Assembly: GCA_937871585.1 (NCBI GenBank)
Contig: CALMPJ010000044.1
Coordinates: 1-64,000 of the forward strand
From: an uncultured Acidobacteriota bacterium
GTDB lineage: Bacteria; Acidobacteriota; Blastocatellia; Pyrinomonadales; Pyrinomonadaceae
DNA: 64,000 bases
Reading direction: 5' to 3'
Below are positions 1 through 8,680 of this stretch, in pieces. Below the pieces are notes generated by a model that was not told where the DNA came from, did no database searches, and saw only the letters and a list, made by a program, of their open reading frames with translations. The translations under genes and the position numbers were made by a program. Every line of letters starts with the position of its first letter. Positions within the stretch are counted from its first letter, which is position 1.

Positions 1-1449
1 ATAGCCTGGTTGGCCGTCGAAGTTGTAAAGGTTTTCGGTCTTGATGAATTCGATACCGGTTCCGCTGAAACGGCCGAGCAGGTCGATGACCTGTTGGTGC
101 GTAATGATCGCGTTTTCGTTGTCGCTCATAAAGCGGCAACGCCAGTGATCGACACAGAATGTATCGGGCTGTCCGCCGGGATAAACCTTGGTGCCGCGGT
201 TCGAGACCATGATGAGCTTGAGGCCTTCGCCGCTCAGTGCCTCGACGATCGGGCCGACAGCATTGCCGGAGCCATAAAATTCACCGTTCCACCATTTGAT
301 GAAAACGTCAACGCCAACCAGCTCCTGCTTTTGCGGTTCGCGGATCGAATAGATCGGCTTCTTGTCTGCAGCAGCAACAACCTCGGGAACTTGGTATGTC
401 ACGGCCTTGAGCGTTTCGGGCTTTTGACCGAGACGGTCTACTACAGCCTGAGCAAATTCCTTGGTGCCTACTTTTTCTTTCGAGACGCCTTCTTTGAAGA
501 TGTCGTAGGTATGGATGCCGTCTTCGACAGCACGCAGCCAAGCGTTGTGAGCAAGTTCGGCAACATCAGGCTGGCCGATGTGGACCATCATCATGATCGA
601 TCCGAGGAATAGACCCGACGGATTTGCGAGATTCTGCCCCGCGCGACGCGGAGCCGAGCCGTGAATCGCCTCGAACATCGAGATGTTCTCGCCAATGTTT
701 GCCGAACCGGCAAGACCGACCGAACCTGCGATCTGAGCCGCAACGTCCGACAAGATATCGCCGTAAAGGTTTGGCATCACGATAACGTCAAAATTCTCAG
801 GCGTGTCTGCCATCTTGGCAGCACCGATATCGACGATCCAGTGATCGGCCTCGATCGAAGGATATTCGGCAGCGATCTCGTCGAACACACGGTGAAACAG
901 GCCGTCGGTCTGCTTCATGATGTTGTCTTTGACGAACGCCGTGATCTTTTTACGGTTGTTGTTGATCGCGTACTCAAACGCGTAGCGGACGATCTTTTCG
1001 CAGCCAGGACGCGAGATCAGTTTCAAGCACTGCTCGACCATGTCCGACTGGCGATATTCGATTCCGGCGTAGGTGTCTTCTTCGTTTTCACGAACGATGA
1101 CGACATCCATCACAGGATGCTTGGTGTCGATGAACGGATGATACGAGACGCAAGGGCGAATGTTGGCATAAAGGCCAAGCGTTTTACGAACCGTAACGTT
1201 GAGCGACTTGAAACCGCCGCCCTGAGGCGTAGTGATCGGTGCTTTCAGGAATACTTTCGTTCGGCGAAGCGATTCCCACGATTCGGGAGCGATGCCTGCC
1301 GAGTTTCCCGACAGGTAAACTTTTTCTCCGATGTCGATCGTTTCGATGTCGATGCGGGCACCGGCTTCTTTTAGGATATGCAGCGTAGCATCCATGATCT
1401 CCGGCCCGATGCCGTCACCATGAGCTACTGTTATAGGAACATTGGACAT
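1..1449 (-). CDS. icd: NADP-type isocitrate dehydrogenase, C-terminus cut by window edge
   Basis: Cytosolic TCA-cycle enzyme that oxidatively decarboxylates isocitrate to 2-oxoglutarate. Translating the minus strand gives 483 codons beginning MSNVPITVAHGDGIGPEIMD, the classic nucleotide-site start of the isocitrate/isopropylmalate dehydrogenase family. The conserved block NLYGDILSD, followed by a glycine-rich stretch, lies in the middle, and IREPQ marks entry into a long C-terminal extension. That extension matches the longer Thermus-like isocitrate dehydrogenases (just under 500 residues), so only a few residues should be missing at the left edge. A GAGGAAA Shine-Dalgarno sits about 10 bases upstream of the ATG. 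NADP specificity is inferred from the subfamily. Confidence 0.9.
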   Translation of the reverse strand, partial: MSNVPITVAHGDGIGPEIMDATLHILKEAGARIDIETIDIGEKVYLSGNSAGIAPESWESLRRTKVFLKAPITTPQGGGFKSLNVTVRKTLGLYANIRPCVSYHPFIDTKHPVMDVVIVRENEEDTYAGIEYRQSDMVEQCLKLISRPGCEKIVRYAFEYAINNNRKKITAFVKDNIMKQTDGLFHRVFDEIAAEYPSIEADHWIVDIGAAKMADTPENFDVIVMPNLYGDILSDVAAQIAGSVGLAGSANIGENISMFEAIHGSAPRRAGQNLANPSGLFLGSIMMMVHIGQPDVAELAHNAWLRAVEDGIHTYDIFKEGVSKEKVGTKEFAQAVVDRLGQKPETLKAVTYQVPEVVAAADKKPIYSIREPQKQELVGVDVFIKWWNGEFYGSGNAVGPIVEALSGEGLKLIMVSNRGTKVYPGGQPDTFCVDHWRCRFMSDNENAIITHQQVIDLLGRFSGTGIEFIKTENLYNFDGQPGY

Positions 1450-1530
1450 AGTTTTTGTTTCCTCAAAAAAGTGCGTAACTAATAAACTTATGATTCTAGC
1501 CGATGCACGCACAGCGCGCAAAAACCGAGC

Positions 1531-1812
1531 TTAGATCGCATCTATTTTTCTGGCCAGTGCAACATCGACATCGGTCACGCCACCGCGATCATGCGTTGTC
1601 AGCAGGACGTCAGCATAGCCCCAGCCGAACGTGATGTCGGGATGATGGTCGGCGGCTTCGGCGAGTTCGCCGACGGCGTTCACAAATGCGAGTGATGCGG
1701 CAAAATTGTCGAACTTACGGCCACATTTGATCGCATTGCCATCGACGTTCCAATCGTTGAGCGTGGACACGGCCGCGGTTAGTTCGGTTTCGGATAATAG
1801 TCGTCGTTCCAT
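1531..1812 (-). CDS. phhB: 4a-hydroxytetrahydrobiopterin dehydratase (PCD/DCoH family)
   Basis: A 93-residue protein of usual length for pterin-4a-carbinolamine dehydratase, which dehydrates 4a-hydroxytetrahydrobiopterin to recycle the pterin cofactor of aromatic amino acid hydroxylases. The active-site signature ADHHPDITFGWGYADV is intact (residues about 53-68), with its two adjacent histidines. It lies just upstream of icd on the same strand; no functional link between them is evident. No phenylalanine hydroxylase is visible in the window, so the partner enzyme must be elsewhere or the protein may have another role. Confidence 0.88.
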   Translation of the reverse strand: MERRLLSETELTAAVSTLNDWNVDGNAIKCGRKFDNFAASLAFVNAVGELAEAADHHPDITFGWGYADVLLTTHDRGGVTDVDVALARKIDAI

Positions 1813-1891
1813 AATGTTGATGTGCTCGCGAAGCGCAGATTTTCGCGTTATACTTTTCGTTTTGAGCGTTATTCAGAAAGGTATCTATAAA

Positions 1892-2389
1892 ATGCGGTTT
1901 TGGTCAAGATTTATATTAGTTTTTACGGTCGCCGTGCTGGCGATCGCCTGCGGTGCGCCGAAGCAACCGGCGTCGCCGAAGGAGACGTTCAAAACGTACG
2001 TTTTGGCGCTGAAAAAGAAAGATTACACGACGGTAAAGATGCTGCTTTCGTCGGCAACCATGAAGATGCACGAGAAAGAGGCAAAGGCAATGGGCTCGAC
2101 CGTCGATGACATCGTAAAACGACAGTCACTTTTTAGCGATACGCAAACAAACATCGATTTTCGAAACGAAAAGGTCGACGGGGAACGAGCGACGATCGAG
2201 GTCAAAAATCAGGCAAACCGTTGGGAATCTGTGCCGTTCGTTTTCGAAGATAACCAGTGGAAGATCGACACGGCAGGTGCAGCCGATAAGATGAACAACG
2301 ACATTGAGGACGAGCAAAAGCGGATCTTTGACGAGTTGAGAAACAACAGCACCGATGTCGGTGTGCCGACGCCGTCGCCCGAGGGCTAA
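1892..2389 (+). CDS. small secreted lipoprotein, DUF4878-like
   Basis: A 165-residue protein starting at the ATG at 1892, preceded by AGAAAGG; the reading frame is open further upstream, but this start directly gives a signal peptide. The N-terminus is a hydrophobic helix ending VLAIAC-GAPKQ, a lipobox-like site, so the protein is probably lipid-anchored outside the inner membrane. The remainder (ETFKTYVLALKKKDY, then WESVPFVFEDNQWKID) has the helix-plus-curved-sheet pattern of DUF4878/NTF2-like lipoproteins. The C-terminus is a short Pro/Ser tail. No enzymatic residues are recognised and the role is unknown. Confidence 0.75.
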   Translation: MRFWSRFILVFTVAVLAIACGAPKQPASPKETFKTYVLALKKKDYTTVKMLLSSATMKMHEKEAKAMGSTVDDIVKRQSLFSDTQTNIDFRNEKVDGERATIEVKNQANRWESVPFVFEDNQWKIDTAGAADKMNNDIEDEQKRIFDELRNNSTDVGVPTPSPEG

Positions 2390-2407
2390 GTAATTGAGGA
2401 TCATTAA

Positions 2408-3622
2408 GTGTCAGTAATTAAACCATTTAAGGCAGTTAGGCCAGTATCAGATAGAGCTGTGTCAGTCGCGTGTGTTCCGTACGATGTGATCTACGACAGC
2501 GAAGTTCGTGAGATCGTCGCGGAGAATCCGTTGTCGTTTCTGCGGGTTACACGAGCCGAGGGCGAACTGCCCGAAGGCGTTTCTGCCGAGGTCGCCAATG
2601 CGAAGGCGCGTGAGAATTTCGAGCGATTCATCGCAGACGGAACGCTGATCGACGACGGTCAAGAGTCGATCTTTGTCTATCGTTTGACCGAAGGTGTACA
2701 TAGCCAAACTGGTATCGTCGCCTGCTGTAGCGTCGACGAATACGACCGAGGCCTGATCCGAAAACACGAGAAAACGCGACCTGATAAGGTCAAGGATCGT
2801 ACCGACCATATTATGGCGGTTGGTGCACAAACAGGACTGATCTTTCTAGCTTTCAGGAATACGGACGCGATCCGAAAACTGATCTCTGAGACTGTCAAAG
2901 GCGAACCTCTATATGATTTCGTCGCGTCTGATGGCGTTAATCAAACCGTTTGGCGTGGCCCGAACGAGCTGGTCGAGGCGTTTTCCGAGCTGCCGGAACT
3001 ATATATTGCTGACGGTCATCACCGTGCGGAAAGTGCAAAACTGACTCGCGATGTTTGCCGCGATTCAAATCCTAACCACACCGGCGATGAAGAGTACAAT
3101 TTCGTCATGGCAGGCATCTTTCCTGACGAAGACCTAAACATTCTTGCCTATAATCGCGTTGTTCACGATCTGAACGGACTTGCTCAAGCTGAGTTTTTGG
3201 CAAGGCTTTCTGAAAGTTTTCATGTGTCCGAAACCGGCAACAAACAACCCTCGGAACACGGAACGATCTGTATGTACCTTGGTGGAAAGTGGTACGAGCT
3301 GCGTTCGAACATCAACTACATTCGCCAGCCGGACCCGATCGAATCGCTCGATGTCAGCGTGCTGCAAACACAACTCCTAACGCCAATACTTGGTATTGGC
3401 GATCCGCGAACGGACACCCGAATTTCGTTTGTCGGCGGTGGCCGCGGCACAAATGAGCTTGAACGGCTGGTCAATGAACGTGGCGAAGGCGTTGCCTTTT
3501 CGATGTTTCCAACAACTATGGCCGAGCTCTTCGCCGTCGCTGATATGAATGAGATCATGCCACCGAAATCGACTTGGTTCGAGCCGAAATTGAAAGACGG
3601 CCTACTCGTTCACAAGATCTGA
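2408..3622 (+). CDS. DUF1015 family protein
   Basis: A 404-residue soluble protein of the DUF1015 family, the usual length for that family. The N-terminal block IKPFKAVRP...VPYDVI and the central motif LYIADGHHRAESA (about residues 196-208) are hallmarks. The latter contains a DGHHR sequence that resembles a ParB-like motif, but no DNA partitioning role is demonstrated. Start is GTG at 2408 with GAGG about eight bases upstream. It ends one base before pdxH, so the two are probably cotranscribed. In other genomes the family often lies near serine/pyridoxal metabolism genes; here pdxH fits that pattern. Molecular function is unknown. Confidence 0.85.
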   Translation: MSVIKPFKAVRPVSDRAVSVACVPYDVIYDSEVREIVAENPLSFLRVTRAEGELPEGVSAEVANAKARENFERFIADGTLIDDGQESIFVYRLTEGVHSQTGIVACCSVDEYDRGLIRKHEKTRPDKVKDRTDHIMAVGAQTGLIFLAFRNTDAIRKLISETVKGEPLYDFVASDGVNQTVWRGPNELVEAFSELPELYIADGHHRAESAKLTRDVCRDSNPNHTGDEEYNFVMAGIFPDEDLNILAYNRVVHDLNGLAQAEFLARLSESFHVSETGNKQPSEHGTICMYLGGKWYELRSNINYIRQPDPIESLDVSVLQTQLLTPILGIGDPRTDTRISFVGGGRGTNELERLVNERGEGVAFSMFPTTMAELFAVADMNEIMPPKSTWFEPKLKDGLLVHKI

Positions 3623-3623
3623 T

Positions 3624-4259
3624 ATGCCTAATCTGGCCGACCTTAGACGCGATTTTGCATCGCACGAATTGCTCGAATCAATGATCGCAGTCGATCCGTT
3701 CGAACAGTTCAAGCTATGGTTCGATGACGCTCTCGCCTCGGACGTCATCGATGCAAACGCTATGACCGTCGCAACGGTCGGTGACGACGGAAAGCCTTCA
3801 GTTCGAGTAGTGTTACTGAAGGGCTACGACGAAAGCGGCTTTGTTTTCTTCACGAACTACGGCAGCAAAAAGGGTACGGATCTAATTCAGAATCCAAACA
3901 CCGTATTTCACTTTTTCTGGCCGCAGCTTGACCGGCAGATCGGCATTTACGGCAGCGTCGAGAAAACCTCGCGTGAGGAATCCGACGAGTATTTTCATTC
4001 TCGTCCCGTCGACAGCCAGATCGGTGCGTGGGCATCGGCCCAGAGCAGCGTGATCGGATCTCGCGAGGAATTGGAAGGTCGATTTGCCGAGTACAAAGAA
4101 AAGTTTGGCGACGATGTGCCTCTACCTGAACATTGGGGCGGATTTAGATTGACGCCTATACGATTCGAATTTTGGCAGGGCCGACAGAATCGATTGCACG
4201 ATCGGATCTGCTACACGCTGGTCGATGGTGACTGGAAGATCTCCAGACTATCGCCGTAA
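3624..4259 (+). CDS. pdxH: pyridoxine/pyridoxamine 5'-phosphate oxidase
   Basis: FMN-dependent oxidase making pyridoxal 5'-phosphate from PNP or PMP; 211 residues, the normal length. The FMN-binding split-barrel core (RVVLLKGYDESGFVFFTNY, about residues 61-79) is present. The C-terminal PdxH signature WGGFRLTPIRFEFWQG followed by RLHDR and the terminal RLSP are intact, so the enzyme looks functional. The start codon follows the DUF1015 stop by one base, indicating translational coupling. The downstream gene is convergent. Confidence 0.95.
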   Translation: MPNLADLRRDFASHELLESMIAVDPFEQFKLWFDDALASDVIDANAMTVATVGDDGKPSVRVVLLKGYDESGFVFFTNYGSKKGTDLIQNPNTVFHFFWPQLDRQIGIYGSVEKTSREESDEYFHSRPVDSQIGAWASAQSSVIGSREELEGRFAEYKEKFGDDVPLPEHWGGFRLTPIRFEFWQGRQNRLHDRICYTLVDGDWKISRLSP

Positions 4260-4263
4260 AGTG

Positions 4264-5322
4264 CTATTTGCCGAACCAAATTCGCTCAACCTCACCTCGC
4301 CACTTATCTAAGGACGGTTTGTCGAGCATTGTTACAGCTTCACGCGAGACGTCCTTCGGTAGCGGCACGAATTGCTCTAGTCGCTCGACTACGTTAACTC
4401 GCATTTGCTCATCGACTCGCGATATCAGATGCCATAAGGTGATCGTGTCATAGCTGGTCGAATAGTCCAGTATCTTTTTGATCTCAGTATTTCCGCCGTT
4501 CTCAAAGTCGAATTTTCGCAGCGAATCCCGTATCTTTGCATCAGCTCCGGTCGCGAACGGTGTACCGATTCCTTTGCCATTGACCGTCAGACACGAAGCA
4601 CCTGACGGAACGATCGATTCACGGCCGTTACGTTCAAGTGCGACGAATCCTGTGAGCACAACCAGCTGATTATCGCCGTTTTCATTGACTGTCAGCGTAT
4701 ACTCACACCCAAGGTCAACTGCGATTGCCGACGGCGTGTCGACGATAAACAGCCGCGGCGGCGCAAGTATCTTTGCGTGTAGCGAGCCTCTCTCCAATGA
4801 CAGCCGCTGCTCGTTTTGCTTCGTCGCGACAACCTCGATCTTCGAATTTGGTCTAACTTCGACGCTGCCGATATCGCCCACTTTGATCAGTGCGCGTGAG
4901 GCTGCGTCGGTCTCGATGCGTTCGCCCGCTGCGATATTATTGCCATTTGGTGCGATCGGAGAACCTGCGATGACGGTGAAGTTCCACGCATTTGCATTCG
5001 ATACATCGTTCTTCGGATCATTGCGAATAAACAGCATAGCGACCGAAACGATCGCTATGATCGCAAACATACCGGCAAGGGCCGGAACAAGAAACCAGCG
5101 TCGCGGCTTGAGATCTAGTTCCCGCTCGATTGCATGCCAAGTTCGATTTGGTGCGTCGGTATTTCGTAATTCGGCAAGGGCGTCTGCGGCAAGCTTCAAT
5201 TTGTCGTGTTCTCGGCGGCACTCTTCACAAACGAGAAGATGCTCGGCCACGGTCTGACGCTCGGTCTGTTCGAGTTCCTTCGCCACAAAATCGGCGAGTT
5301 TATTTTTGTATTGCTCAGCCAC
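4264..5322 (-). CDS. membrane anti-sigma factor with zinc finger and FecR domain
   Basis: A 352-residue protein. Residues about 1-45 form a ZAS/zf-HC2-type anti-sigma domain with the ligand cluster HLLVCEECRREHD. A single membrane helix follows (about residues 75-100, WFLVPALAGMFAIIAIVSVA). The outer part carries a FecR domain (GERIETDAASRALIKVGDIGSVEVRPNSK and onward, about 130-250) and ends with a helical region. It starts at a GTG that overlaps the stop codon of the upstream sigma factor by one base (TAGTG), so the pair is translationally coupled. Inferred role: hold the adjacent ECF sigma factor at the membrane and release it on an envelope signal. Confidence 0.85.
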   Translation of the reverse strand: MAEQYKNKLADFVAKELEQTERQTVAEHLLVCEECRREHDKLKLAADALAELRNTDAPNRTWHAIERELDLKPRRWFLVPALAGMFAIIAIVSVAMLFIRNDPKNDVSNANAWNFTVIAGSPIAPNGNNIAAGERIETDAASRALIKVGDIGSVEVRPNSKIEVVATKQNEQRLSLERGSLHAKILAPPRLFIVDTPSAIAVDLGCEYTLTVNENGDNQLVVLTGFVALERNGRESIVPSGASCLTVNGKGIGTPFATGADAKIRDSLRKFDFENGGNTEIKKILDYSTSYDTITLWHLISRVDEQMRVNVVERLEQFVPLPKDVSREAVTMLDKPSLDKWRGEVERIWFGK

Positions 5323-5900
5323 TAAATTTCACCTCGCAGATGCTCGAGCTTTTCAGCAAGCAGCTTCATGCCGCGATTGATACGCGACGACACCGTTCCG
5401 ATCGAACATTCCAGCACGTCAGCGATCTCTTGATAAGACAATTCCTCGACGTATTTAAGTAAGATCGGTGACCGATATTTTGGTCTCAGTGATCGAACCG
5501 CAGCGAGGACGCTGGATGAAAGCTGCTTATTTTCGACATTGTCGCCATAAGAGTAAGTGCTCATTGGATCCACGGTTTCGAACCAGTCAGCAAGCCCAAA
5601 GAATCGCCGAATGCTTCGGCTTTCGTCGATGCAAAGATTGATCGTTACTCGATAGAGCCACGTCGAAAATTCGGCATCGCCTCGAAAGGCTCGGTCTCGA
5701 AACAACCGCAGAAACACCTGTTGAGTCACGTCCTCGGCACGCGAATGGTCGCCGCCGAAGAAGTTCAGCGAGGTCGAGAATACGCGACGCTGATGCCGCT
5801 CATATAGGTCGCGCATCGCGTCACGATCGCCGCTGCGGATGGCTTGCAGCAGTTCCTGCTCGTTCGCTTCTCTCATCGACAAAGCCGGCTTGCCCATCAA
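5322..5900 (-). CDS. ECF-type RNA polymerase sigma factor
   Basis: About 192 residues. Sigma region 2 (residues about 27-95) includes DVTQQVFLRLFRDRAFRGDAEF and STWLYRVTINLCID; region 4 (about 130-180) carries SYQEIADVLECSIGTVSSRINRG as the -35-binding helix-turn-helix. Size and layout fit sigma-70 family ECF factors. The first possible start is TTG followed directly by ATG; the ATG at 5897 may be the real one. It overlaps the downstream anti-sigma gene by one base, so the two form a regulatory pair. Confidence 0.93.
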   Translation of the reverse strand: MMGKPALSMREANEQELLQAIRSGDRDAMRDLYERHQRRVFSTSLNFFGGDHSRAEDVTQQVFLRLFRDRAFRGDAEFSTWLYRVTINLCIDESRSIRRFFGLADWFETVDPMSTYSYGDNVENKQLSSSVLAAVRSLRPKYRSPILLKYVEELSYQEIADVLECSIGTVSSRINRGMKLLAEKLEHLRGEI

Positions 5901-5915
5901 ACTAGACCCCCGAAC

Positions 5916-6881
5916 CTACTTCGGTAAAGTATCGAGACTCCATACGTCGTTACTATAGACGAACTTGATCTCGCCGTTCTCGGTATGCGATGATTTGCCG
6001 CCGGTCATAAAGAGTTTACCGCCAAAATTCCAAGCCGCAACACCGCCGCGAGGTGACCACGGAGCCGACAGCTTACGCCAATCTTTTCCGTCCGAGGTCA
6101 TGAGCACCGCGCTTTCAAACGTCTCGCCGCGATTTGCACCGACAAGCAGAAGCTTGTCATTGAAAACGACGGGCGTCCCTGCGAGAGTTTGAATCATCGG
6201 CGCATCCAGCTTTTCCCACACTCGACCGTCGACTGAAGTCCATATCTCCTTGTCCGAGCCCGGATTCGTGTTCATTTCGCCGTCTATAACTCCGCCACCG
6301 AGGATCCAGATCTTGCCATTGAACACAACGATCGATGAGATGTTTCGCGGAGACCAAGCCGCCGCTTTTGATTCGACTTTCCAGCGAACGCCGTCAGCAG
6401 AAGACCAGATATCGTTGTGATAGCGCTTGCCATCAAAGCCGCCAAGCATCCAGATCTTTCCGTTAAATACGGTCAAGCCATAAAAGATCCGCTTTGGAAT
6501 GTTCGACGTTTCGGACAGAGGTTCCCACGTCTTCATATCGCGCGTACGCAATATCTTTGGCTCGATCGTGAAACTAATGTAGTTGCCCGACATCTTTCCG
6601 AGCGAGTAAACCGCTCCGTTGAACTGAACGTATTTCTGATAGGCAGAATTTAGTCCGCTTTCGGGCAGCTCGGTCTTTGCCCAGCTTTTTCCGTCGGTCG
6701 ACGCCCATGCACCATTATTCATCGCGTACATTCGCTTACCCACGACGAAAACCGGATAGTTGTATCCAAGCGGATATTCGGCGGCCCGAGTGACATTTTT
6801 CCATTCGCTCTTGGCACTGCTTTCAAACCATCCAAAACCGCCGAAGCAAAGCAATGCTAGTAGTATTAATGTTCTGATCAT
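5916..6881 (-). CDS. secreted kelch-type beta-propeller protein
   Basis: A 321-residue protein; the ATG at 6881 is chosen because GGAGAAGAG precedes it and it opens a signal peptide (MIRTLILLALLCFGGFGWF). The mature part contains repeats of the form VVFNGKIWMLGGFDG...NDIWSSADGVRW, at least five times, typical of kelch/galactose-oxidase-like propellers. Repeats end in W followed by short loops. No catalytic cysteine-tyrosine pair of galactose oxidase can be identified. It is likely an extracellular or periplasmic binding protein; ligand unknown. Confidence 0.8.
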   Translation of the reverse strand: MIRTLILLALLCFGGFGWFESSAKSEWKNVTRAAEYPLGYNYPVFVVGKRMYAMNNGAWASTDGKSWAKTELPESGLNSAYQKYVQFNGAVYSLGKMSGNYISFTIEPKILRTRDMKTWEPLSETSNIPKRIFYGLTVFNGKIWMLGGFDGKRYHNDIWSSADGVRWKVESKAAAWSPRNISSIVVFNGKIWILGGGVIDGEMNTNPGSDKEIWTSVDGRVWEKLDAPMIQTLAGTPVVFNDKLLLVGANRGETFESAVLMTSDGKDWRKLSAPWSPRGGVAAWNFGGKLFMTGGKSSHTENGEIKFVYSNDVWSLDTLPK

Positions 6882-6897
6882 CTCTCTTCTCCTTCCA

Positions 6898-7395
6898 TCA
6901 AAGTTTTTTTTCCAGCGCCATACCGACGGCTTTTGTAACGTCGATCGATATACCATGCGAAGGGTTGACCTTTATCGTTATGGTTTTTGTTCGCTTTCGG
7001 ATCATTACGAGCTGAAACTTGTCGCCGTCTTGATGGACCAGCGCTTCATCGCCGACGCTATTCCATTCTTCAAATCCTCGGTGACCGTTGTTAGATCTAC
7101 GCACACTCTCAAACGCATTCTTGGCGTCGTTCTCTCTATTACTAACTTCGATCTTGAAATGTATCTTTGGAGCGGTTTCGTCCGAGATGGCCACGAATGT
7201 ACATCGCGAGAATTTGCTAGTTTCGCTTTCACCTTCGTCTTCATTGATGGTCTTTACTTCTTGCCGGATCATCTTGAGAGCGTAATCCTTACCAAAGAAG
7301 CTACATGCGATCGCTTTAGGAGGATTGCTTGAAGGCTCAGGCGTGTGGACGGCTGTCGATAGAAACATTGCAATTAGCAGAATGATGTACTCCAT
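6898..7395 (-). CDS. secreted hypothetical protein
   Basis: A 165-residue protein with an N-terminal signal peptide (MEYIILLIAMFLSTAVHTPE) and a good GGAGG Shine-Dalgarno seven bases before the ATG. The mature part is charged, has two cysteines near the N-terminus (IACSFFGK, SRCTFVA) that could form a disulfide, and ends in a beta-rich region (KFQLVMIRKRTKTITIKVNP). No family is recognised. It lies between the kelch protein and the intradiol-dioxygenase-like protein on the same strand, in a run of exported proteins. Confidence 0.65.
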   Translation of the reverse strand: MEYIILLIAMFLSTAVHTPEPSSNPPKAIACSFFGKDYALKMIRQEVKTINEDEGESETSKFSRCTFVAISDETAPKIHFKIEVSNRENDAKNAFESVRRSNNGHRGFEEWNSVGDEALVHQDGDKFQLVMIRKRTKTITIKVNPSHGISIDVTKAVGMALEKKL

Positions 7396-7407
7396 TTGTA
7401 ACCTCCA

Positions 7408-8067
7408 TTATGAGAGAAGCTTGATATCACGTGTCGCGTATAAAAGACCGCCGTCACCTTTCTTAAGCGTAACGATCGGATCGAAGCCGCCGCGTTTCCC
7501 TGCTTCATCACGCTCGTTTCGGGAGATGAGCTCATCGCCTTCGAAGAGTATCGAATCGATCCAGTCTTCACGATGTTTCGGCGTGGTAACGGTCATATGT
7601 ATGTGAGCGGCGAATCGTCGTTCCGGATACTGTGCCGGTTTGATCGTGACAAACGCATAGTTCCCGTTCTTATTCGTCAGCATCCAGCCTCGATAGCGAC
7701 CATGCTTGTGCTCTTCGCTCTTACGACCGTAATAGCCCTCGATATCGGTGTGGTAAAAGTAAATGAGCGTATTCGGTGCCGGAGTTTTTCCGTCCGCCTC
7801 GTAGACGGTTCCGTTTATCTTGATCAATTGGCCTCCGTGCGACTCGTCTGCGATGTCGATCTTTGGGCCGACCTTCCCCGGCATATCGATCGCTCCCATT
7901 CCTTCGGAACCTCGCGGCCTAGCGTTTCGTTTTATTGCTTCGATCACGTCGTCCCGGATTTCCTGGGCGAACAGTTCGCTTTTGCAGCTTGCGAGCACAG
8001 GCACTGCTGCGGTTGTTATGAATGCATCTCTCAAGAAATCTCGTCGGGTTTTGTTCAAAATACTCAT
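7408..8067 (-). CDS. Tat-exported intradiol ring-cleavage dioxygenase-like protein
   Basis: A 219-residue protein with a twin-arginine signal (TRRDFLRDAFITTAAVPVLASC). The mature domain is the beta-sandwich of protocatechuate 3,4-dioxygenase/intradiol dioxygenases: GTVYEADGKTPAPNTLIYFYHTD, then YYGR, then RRFAAHIHMTV. The tyrosine and the two histidines of HIH are in the positions expected for non-haem Fe(III) ligands, although the family is shorter than cytosolic PCD subunits. Exported single-domain members are common in soil bacteria and their substrates are generally unknown. A cysteine at the end of the signal could make it a lipoprotein. Confidence 0.82.
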   Translation of the reverse strand: MSILNKTRRDFLRDAFITTAAVPVLASCKSELFAQEIRDDVIEAIKRNARPRGSEGMGAIDMPGKVGPKIDIADESHGGQLIKINGTVYEADGKTPAPNTLIYFYHTDIEGYYGRKSEEHKHGRYRGWMLTNKNGNYAFVTIKPAQYPERRFAAHIHMTVTTPKHREDWIDSILFEGDELISRNERDEAGKRGGFDPIVTLKKGDGGLLYATRDIKLLS

Positions 8068-8137
8068 AAATTTTGTCCTTTAAGTGAAATTGTCGATAAT
8101 TAGACGGTACGCAGCCGGTTTTTCTTCCATTATTTTT

Positions 8138-8680
8138 ATGTTCGAAACTGAAAGATTGATCATCAACAAACTCACGCCCGAAGATCTGCCGTGGCTGATC
8201 GACCTGCGTTCTGTCGAATCTGTCTATCGCTATATGGGTGGTTCCGAGATGCAGAACGAAAAAGCTATCACGGAACGAATGCCGTTCTACCTAGGTTGTC
8301 ACGAGAAATTCGGCTTTGGCTTTTCGACGATGACGCTAAAGGAAACCGGCAAGATGATCGGAACGAGCGGGCTTCAGCCGCTCGGCGACACGGGCGAGAT
8401 CGAGGTTGGTTATAATCTTGCCGAAGAATATTGGCGGCAAGGTTTCGGCTACGAATGCGCTGTCGCCTGGCTGGCCTTCGGATTTGATACTAAGGGCCTG
8501 GAACGCATCGTCGCCGTAGCCGATCCGGCAAACACAGGCTCGTGGCGCATTATGGAAAAATGCGGCATGAAGTATGAACGGAATGAAACGCATTATGGAA
8601 TGGATTGCGTCTTCTACGCAGTCTCGCGAGACGAATTCGAGCGAACGCGGCCCGGCAATGAATACAAACTGCTAACCTAA
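8138..8680 (+). CDS. GNAT family N-acetyltransferase (RimJ/RimL-like)
   Basis: A 180-residue protein from the ATG at 8138, chosen because MFETERLIINKLTPEDLP is the canonical start of RimJ/L-type acetyltransferases; the frame is open about 18 codons further upstream. The acetyl-CoA loop region is GEIEVGYNLAEEYWRQGFGYE, followed by GLERIVAVADPANTGSWRIMEKCGM, the usual end of the fold. Substrate (a protein N-terminus or small amine) cannot be predicted. The stop codon abuts the next start, indicating an operon with the following three genes. Confidence 0.85.
   Translation: MFETERLIINKLTPEDLPWLIDLRSVESVYRYMGGSEMQNEKAITERMPFYLGCHEKFGFGFSTMTLKETGKMIGTSGLQPLGDTGEIEVGYNLAEEYWRQGFGYECAVAWLAFGFDTKGLERIVAVADPANTGSWRIMEKCGMKYERNETHYGMDCVFYAVSRDEFERTRPGNEYKLLT

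Noticed and set aside
10-1374. Long plus-strand open frames across the left end
   Set aside because: They are antisense shadows of isocitrate dehydrogenase, whose minus-strand translation shows clear family motifs.
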